DNA from: Metellina segmentata
Lineage: Eukaryota > Arthropoda > Arachnida > Araneae > Tetragnathidae
Assembly: GCA_947359465.1 (NCBI GenBank)
Contig: OX375873.1
Location: 39,404,437 to 39,468,436 of the forward strand
Reading direction: 5' to 3'
Length of the DNA stretch: 64,000 bases
Under the pieces are notes generated by a model that ran no database searches, was not told the origin of the DNA, and worked only from the letters and a program-made list of their open reading frames with translations. The translations under genes and the position numbers were made by a program. Positions 49,601 to 58,600 of the stretch are shown here, in pieces; within the stretch, counting starts at the first letter, position 1, and the number at the start of each line of letters is the position of its first letter.

Positions 49601-52600
49601 AGTTTTATGAACTCCAATTAAAGAATTCTTGAATATGTCTATTTATCAGACAAGCCGCCTTTAGAGTTTTAAACTATTAATATCTGATAGGTGAACACTA
49701 TGTGTGTATCCTCTTTGACGAGTTACACCCATCTATGGTCCTGCGTTCATTCTGATGGGTTATACATGCCAAATGTGGTTAGAGCAATCATTAGAACATT
49801 TATCATACTTTTGAGTATGAGGTCTTGTCATTGTAACCTTAACCACCAGATCGTAACATATCAAATACATCTGGGATGCCATGCAACATGCTGTGGTAGA
49901 CAGAAATCCTACACCTTGGAATGCAACAAAATTGAGGACCTCTCAGTAGGAAGTATGGTGTTCAATGCTTACAGAATACTCCCATAAGCTTGTATTGTCC
50001 AGGTTATATCAGATTTTCGTAGTTTAACTCTCCAGTGGGAGCCTACCAAGTATTAGACTGGTGTATCAACTTTTCAAGCACTTCAGTATATTTGGGGCAT
50101 TGCGGATACGAACGGCCAACTCAACAAACAGGGTTCCTACTCTCTTTCAGAAATAAAATTCCCTGGCTTTTCCGAAATTTTTTTACAAAACTAGGGGGCT
50201 CCGCTCGCTTACGATCGCCAATCCCCGGGGATTGCTACGCAAACCGATACTCCTTTTAAAAATGCCATTTGGTTTGCTTCGCAAACCAACATTCCTTTCG
50301 CCGAGTGAAACTATCTGAATAATTCGTATTATCTTGATTTCACTTTCCGGTCCATGACGTAACAGCGAGGGCTTCGCCTCCTGCTCGCCAACCCCAGGGG
50401 ATTGCAATGCAATCCCGTTTGGTTTGCTTCGCAAACCAATACCTCTTTCGCAAGTGATTTCACTTTTTTTTAACTTTAACACTTAATGCACCCTAAACTA
50501 ATAGCCGCATGAGTAAAATATCTTCTGCATCTTGTTCCCTGTACAATTTTAAGTAAACCGTGTTAATCTCCAAACTTTACGATCTGTACTTTGTACTTTC
50601 TCGGTAAACTGTCTGAGAACAGAGGGAAAAGAGCGAGCCTTTTTCCTCGCCAAATAAAAAAAATCGTTTTTATGGGAACTGTTGCTACGATAAATTTGAT
50701 ATCTGGCAAACCCGATAGTAAAAAAATACAACCCTTATTTGCTCCGCGAAATAAAAAATACGAAATTTGTGTCACCAACTTTTGATTGCATCGAATTTAT
50801 TTATGGACCAATTTTAAAAATAATTGTACCGTAAGAAAGAGTGCATTCTGAGGTAAACTGCGATATTTTCAAAATTATAAACTAATAGTAATACGATATA
50901 GATATGACAGTTTTAGTTTTTTATCGAAAATTACGATCTGAAAGTTCCGAAAATTGTATGACGAACTTTTAATTGCATAGATTTTATTTATTAACCAATT
51001 TGAAAAATAATTCTACCATAAGAAAGAGTGTAATGTAATGTTCTCAAATTTAAAAAATAACGGTTTTTGCTGTAATTATAGCGGTTTTAACAAAACGTAG
51101 CGAAAATATCCAAAGATTCCGAATTTTGTATGACCAACGTTTGATTGCATCCAATTTAATTATTAACCGATTTCAAAAATAATAGTACCGTAAGAAAAAG
51201 TACATTCTGAGGTATACTGGAATATTTTAAAAATTAATAGTAATAAGATATAAATAAGGCAGTTTTTTAAAAAAATAACAAAAATGTCCCGATTTTTCCC
51301 GAATTAAAAAAAAATATCAAGAACCAAATTGAAATTTCAAGAAAAACTCGATGAGCTGCAAAAATTTACGTTGAGAGGTACTCTTTAAAAAAAACTCACG
51401 GCTGAAGACTTAAAATTTGTATATGTTTTGCTCACTCGCGGAAGAAATTTTGCTTCCTCAATTTTGACACTTAATAAACCCTAAACTAATAGCTGCATTG
51501 GAAAAAAAACTAAACAATTGTCCAGGGAATACGATGAAGAACAAACCATGTTAATTTCGTTTTTTTCCAATCGGTACTTTCTCGGGAAATTGTTTAAGAA
51601 TCGAGCTAAACAACACAGTTTTCAATCCTGCGGCGGCGGCAACTTTTTTTAAATATAGAAATATTCTAGGTCATACTTCAGCAATTCACGAACTTTTAAG
51701 GTGAAAAACAGGAAAAAATTTAGCATTTAAAGGCCAATTATAAAAACCAATTTGGGAATTATACACTATAAAAATTAATACACAAGTAATTTTGCATTAA
51801 ATTAACTTATTCAAATAATCCAACACATGCGACTTAGTCAATTTATCGTTTAATGTATCATAAGCATAAAAATCTTCAATTTAAGCCAGTGGACAAAACA
51901 AAATTCTTTACCAGTTAAATATTAGCTGTTTCTTTTAAAATTGGGGAAAAAATCTATTCATAAAATAAAATTATACGAAACTGTGTACGATTCTTACTGT
52001 CTATTTTTCTCCAAAGCACCTGAGACTCCATGATCACTCATTTTCCAGGTTTTAGACAAAAAAAAGCATATTTTACCTACATTTTTTTGACAAAATTAAA
52101 TTTTCTGATGATTTTAGGTTTTTTCTGACTTGTGGGAACCCTGAAACACAACTCTGGAATATCTAAATTTTTGTAATAAATGTTATCTATAACAAACATT
52201 CTAAAGTGAGCAAAAAAAATAAATGTAAAGGAAAAAAAATGAAGTAAACCAGATTTGTAATGAAAAAAACTTTATTTCACAAAAATACTTTTCAAAGGAA
52301 CTGTATTGCACAAAATACTAAGAAGAAAATCATCAGAACTCACAACTCTTTTTTCTTATTCAATTAAAAAAAATAATTTAACTTAATTTTAAACTGAACA
52401 ATGTTTAATTTATTTTCCGTAATCCACTTGGATGTCTTCTATTTCCTCAGCATCACCCTCACTTGGCATAGATCTAGTTCCAGGTTGATTTTCCATAATA
52501 GTTTTTGAAGTATGTTGACCATGGACCCTACTTTTAAATGGTGGGAAAAGGCAAACTAAACAAAAAAGTATCTACCACCATTATTTAATGCCTGACAAAC

Positions 52601-55600
52601 CAAGTTACAGGGAAAAAAATTTCGCCCATTGTTGAGTTCGCCCTTGTATCAAGAACATCTCATTTAGAAATGTGTTAAATAGATTTAAAAATTTTAAAAC
52701 TTCACATTAATGATTAGTGATGAGAATTTAAAGTTCTGAAACAGAAAAACTATTGATCTGAAATAAAATAAACAGTAAATATTATACAAACTCTTATTCA
52801 GCAATTAAAATGTAATTTTGAAACAAAAGGCTCAACTTGCAAATAGCAATGTAGCTTCTATTCAGCAATGTTTGGTTTAATGTCTGAAAATTAATATTAA
52901 GTCATTTGCCAACCAATCTATCTGGTGGACAGGGTGATGGTTTCTAGATTGAAAGTTTTCTGGTTCAAACATGAAGCTTCCGAAGTAATTTTGTGTGATC
53001 CACCCTTTGAATAACCACCAATTTTTCACAATTTCACCCACAAAATGCTATAACAACTAACATACTGTTGGCTGGCATTGAAAAAAGGATATTAAGTCAT
53101 TATCAACTTCAAGTACATTTGAAACAAATAAAAAATGGAATACTGGAATCTCCTCTAAAACACAAAAGGAATGGGAGTAAATAATGCAATCTTTTTCAAA
53201 TTAAATTACCTTTCTGGTAGTTTCTCTAAATAATTTTTATAATTTCATTTCTCAATTAATATTACGTATTCTTTGAAATTTCTACACTGTGTATCTTAAA
53301 TTTAAAAAATAGTTGTATTCAAATAAAAAAAAAATTATATGACTAAAAATTTATTTGAAACAGATACACTAAATATCTTTGACAATGACTATTTAAAACC
53401 TCTCACCATTTCTCACTCTGAATCCAACTGAAGTTATTTCATCGATTTTTATACCAATAAATTCCTATACTAGTCCTTACCATCAAAATTTTGTGTTAAA
53501 AAAATCCAATGTTGTTATACAGTACAAAGTCCGGAATCCTAAAGACCTCAATAATTCAAGATTTCCGATAATTTGCAATTATTTTTGTCAAAAAATCCTT
53601 ATTTAACCCCCTTTTGTGAATTGGTCCCTGCGTTATTTACGTCTGGAACATGTTTGCAATACTAAAATAGCAGATATATAAATAGGAATAATTTAAAAAA
53701 TAATAATTTAAAAAAAAATACAATGCAAAATTTTCTGTGTGGTATTTACTCTGAACATGTCTGTTATTTTGCGTTGTTTTGTCACTTTGGTTCAAGTTGA
53801 ACACCTTGTTCTCTAAAAATTGTTGAAAAGGTAGAAAAAGTGAGAGGATAAAAAAACGCTGGTTAGCAAAATGTCCGGATTTGGGACTTTGTACTGTGCT
53901 ATCTTAATAATTTTTTAGAAGTGCAAAATTAGACAAAAATAAAAATTAAAGATAAAGCCACTTACCAATTATTTCTAAGGGATTCTTTGAAATAAATCTT
54001 TGGCATATTTCAATGAATGTATTAGTTTGATCAATAGATGGACATTCCCCATGCCTAGAAAAATTTGAAACTGTCAAAATCTAACAATTTTTTTTATATA
54101 ATAATATCTCCTCCCATTTGATTTTGGTATACAAGAATTGGATAATTAACAAAGAAATCACTTAAAAACTGTAAACGTCTGCCACATTTTTTGCAAGACA
54201 GAAAAATAAATTAGTTAAGTTAAAACATATTTCAAAAAACATGAAAACCAAAATGTGAAATTAAATACACGCAAGTCAGGTCTGTGCACAGGATTTCACA
54301 ATAGAAAAAATTAACATTTTCCCGGACCTATAATTATTGATTTATCATTACTATTATAAAAGGAAGTGTTTGTTTGTCTGTTTTTCGTTACCATAGTTCT
54401 GATAAATCTATAGCACTTACAATAATGGGATTTGGCACACAGGTAGTCCAAATTGTTTTGCACTTTTTGGGTAAAATTCAATCTAGAACATTTTTAAATG
54501 AATTTAATGGAATATAATTATTAATGTTTTCTTGCAAATGAAAACAGCATAAAAGATTGCAGATTCTAAATTTATTTTTTTCGTTTCCGTTTTTATTTTG
54601 CTAGGAGTAATAATTTGCCAGCAGACTAAAGAAACAAATAAAATTTTTTAACTGGAGTTATTTAGTCCTTTTTTCTATCTCCAATGATAGAGTAAAGTTA
54701 AAAATAGAGTAAAAATTTCAACGGATTTGAAATCTGCGAAAAGTTTTACATTAGATCGTTACCTAAAAATATGATTTTTTATAAATAAATAATTTTTAAA
54801 TTAAATATATCTTTTAATACTATAAAAGGAAGAGTTAGTCTGTTTGTTACCTGCACGCAAAGTCATGACGAATCCATGGCACTTACAGTAATGGGATTTA
54901 GCACACAGGTAGTCCAAATTTTTTGCAATTTTAGGGTCGCAGCAAATTTTAAAATTCAATCTAGAACATTTTAAAGTGAATTTATTGAATTTTAAATATT
55001 ATCGTTTTCTTTGGAATTGCAACAGCATAAAAGATCATATTCTAAATTTTTTTTCCCGTTTCCGTTTCGCACAGATGAATGATTTTCCAGCAGACAATAA
55101 AAAACAAAGTTTTTACTTCAGTTATGTAGTTCTTTTTTCTATCTCCTAGACCGTTAAATATAGAGTAAAGATTTCAACGGATTTGAAATCGGCGGAAAAT
55201 TTCACATTAGATCAATATTAAAAAATATGATTTTCTTTAAACAAATAAAATTTTTAAATTGAATATTGTTTATATTTTTGAAAGAGAAATGCAACTTCAC
55301 ACCAATACTTGTGTTCCAAAAATAAACAGATTACATTTCCCAATCTTTGTTTTGGTATTTGCAGTAAAAATAGAAGCCCATGGTCTATTTTCACTGTCAC
55401 TCACTCAAATTTATGTTAAAAACCCCTTGTGTTTGCTTCCGGTTTTACTAATTTTTTTTTTCTGAATTTGACCAATTTTTTATCGGGTTATGTTGGATTT
55501 CTGGGCATACATGGATGCAATGCCAATGGTACCTAGAATTGGATTTGAAAGTAGACAATAGAAGGAAGTATCAATTGTGTGTGTGACCTGGAATGCATTT

Positions 55601-58600
55601 TGTAACCTAAAATTAAAAGAACAGCTAAAGCTTAAAAAGATAATAGTATATGGTACTTGAATTCAATCACAAAACACCTAGATAACCGGAGTCATGAAAT
55701 TTTTAATTGATAAAAAGCAAGAAAAAACATACCCACGACATTGAAGTTTAATATATTTTATGTTACGGCCTTCAATTTCTGACTTTTTGTAAAATCGTGT
55801 GGTGTTAGTCAAATCAATCCACAGACCTAAATTCATCTGAAATAAAAATTTTAAAACTATGAAAAAATACATAATACAAAAATTAAATTAGCTTTACCTA
55901 TTATGCTGTACCCAAAGGAAGTGAAAGTAGATTGTGGGTATTCATTACTTAAAATAATAAAATGAAAGAAATAAAATTTGAGACAAAATAGTACAAGAGG
56001 AAATTTAAGTATCCTAGAAAAATCACTTAGAAGTCCATCAAAGTAAATCCAAAATATTTCATCACAAATTCGTTTTTACCCTAATTTAAAAATGTACAGT
56101 ATACAAAAAATTATTTCAATATTCCTTTAGCTTTAAAAAAAATTTCATAACTAATTTTAGTTAAATTTAATTTCAACTTTTGATTAAGTTCATTTGAATA
56201 AACCTACTGATAAATTAATAATTCTAAGGAAGGGGCAAAATAGGATTGGCTCATGCTCTGCTAATTAGACTGAGACCTGCAACTTAAAGTGGATTGCTAT
56301 TTCACAAAGAACATCCATATCAAGATGAAACCTTGAACCCTGAAGAGCCTGTTGAACCGATGATCGAATCAAAATTGTATATGCTTATTGATGGGCAGCA
56401 GTGGTCACATGGATTCATTACGAAGTAGGATACAAAGTTTTCCATTTATGAAATATTAAATCGTATTTAGAGATTACTTTAATATATGATTGACTAAAAA
56501 TATTATTCATTTAATAGTTGTAAGGTGCCAATGTTTATCTGCATTTGCTAAAAATGTTATTCAATAATGCTATTAACAACATAACTATTACAATCAATAA
56601 AATAGTTTTTAACTATATGCAAAAATATTACTAAGTGTTTAAAGTCACTTTTTCCAAGACAATTTTTTAAGAATGAAGCCTTTTTTTAGATAAACAAACT
56701 ATTAATCATTCATTGCATTTAACCACCAATAGCAGGAAGCAATGCTCTCTAGACCAATAAGAATTATTTTTATTGTAAACTTATTTTCTCTCTATATTAA
56801 AAAAAAGTTACCGCCGCTGACGCAGGATTGAAAAATGTGCTGTTTAGTTCGATTCTTAAACAATTTCCCGAGAAAGTACTGATCGGAAAAAAACGAAATT
56901 AACATGATTTGTTCTTCATCGTATTCCCTGGACAATTGTTAAGATTTTTTTTCGATGCGGCTATTAGTTTAGGGTTTATTAGGTGTCAAAATTGAAGAAG
57001 CGAAATTTCTTCCGCGAGTGAGCAAAACACATACAAATTTTCAGTCTTCAGCCGTGAGTTTTTTTTTAAGAGTACCTCTCAACGTAAATTTTTGCAGCTC
57101 GTCAAGTTTTTTTTGAAATTTCAATTTGGTTCTTGATAATATTTTTTTGAAATTCGGGAAAAATCAGGACATTTTTTTTATTTTTTTTAAAAAACTGCCG
57201 TATCTATATTTTATTACTATTATTTTTTAAATATCGCAGTATACCTCATAATGTACTCTTTCTTACGGTACTATTATTTTTGAAATCAGTTAATAAATAA
57301 ATTGGATGCGATCAAACGTTGGTCATACAACATTCGGAATCTGGATATTTTCGCTACTTTTTGTTACAACCGTTAACTAAAACTGTCATATCTATATCGT
57401 ATTACTATTAGTTTTTTATTTTGAAAATAGCGCAGTATACCTCAGACTGTACTCTTTCTTACGGTACCATTATTTTAAAAATTGGTTCATAAATAAATTC
57501 GATGCAATCAAAAGTTGGTGACACAAATTTCATATTTTTTATTTCGCGGAGGGTTGTATTTTTGACTATCGGGTTTGCCAGATATAAAATTTATCGTATC
57601 AACAATTGCCATAAAAACGATTTATTTTTATTTGGCGAGGAAAAAGGCTAGCTTTTTTCCCTCTGTTCTCAGACGGTTTACGGAGAAAGTACAAAGTACA
57701 CATCGTAAAGTTTGGAGATGAACAGGGTTTACTTAAAATTGTACAGGGAACAAGATGCAGTAGATTTTTTACTCATGCGGCTATTAGTTTAGGGTGCATT
57801 AAGTGTTAAAGCAAAAAAGAGTGAAATCACTTGCGTAAGAGTTATTTGTTTGTGAAGCAAACCAAACAGGATTGCGTAGCAATCCCCGGGGGTCGGCGAG
57901 CGTAAGTGAGCAGGGGGCGAAGCCCTCGCTGTGACGTGATGGACCGTAAAGTGAAATCAGGATAATACAAATTATTCAGATAGTTTCACTCTGCGAAAGG
58001 AATGTTGGTTTGCGAAGCAAACCAAATGCCATATGTAAAAGGAGTGTTGCAAATTGGATTGCGTAGCAATCCCCGGGGGTTGGCGAGCGTATGCGAGCAG
58101 GGGGCGGAGCCCCCTAGTTGAAATAAAAATTCCACAAAAAGATATAAACTTTAATGATATATTAATTGATGCATATAATTAAGAGTTCATGCCTTTAGAT
58201 CAAGATACCATGAAGCTTTAGTGAAGTTTGTTTATTAAAATCTGATTTAAATACCTTTTGACCAGTTAATGACATGATAAGCATTGATGGATTGAAGATA
58301 CATTCTTCAGGAACTTGGGAATCATAGCTCTCATCTAAAGGAGTCTTGAAAGCTATAAATTTATCTGTAAAAAACATTGGTTGGTTAATTTGGGTTTTAT
58401 GGCAAAAAGATTTTAAAATGGAGAAGCAAGACATAAACTAATAAAAAATTATAAATTGAAAAAGGATTTGGAAGCAAAGGTAAGAGAATTATAACACAAA
58501 TACATATATTGAACTATTCAACTTTAAATCAAAACATATGCCTAGAGTTTAGACATTTGTTATGATACAAATAGATTGAAATTTACATTACATTGTTTAT

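Larger units (their letters stand above)
50129..52143. mobile_element. CAGGG-type element (subfamily 2) carrying a Helitron-like insert
   Basis: CAGGGTTCCTACTCTCTTTC at the left and TTGTGGGAACCCTG at the right. The body matches 12758-13386 once the insert 50191-51662 is removed (TTTTTACAAAA joins to TTCTAGGTC...CAATTCACG). Flanks ACAAA / AAACA are not a clear duplication. Confidence 0.75.

Noticed and set aside
55259..55465. 68-codon frame
   Set aside because: Lies in a Helitron-family fragment with no protein similarity.
57869..58114. CRISPR-like array
   Set aside because: Stems differ, spacing is irregular and there are no identical direct repeats with unique spacers.
50191..58117. bacterial contamination suggested by REP-like hairpins
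   Set aside because: The hairpins lie in two copies embedded in introns of a continuous capping-enzyme gene, with eukaryotic flanks.
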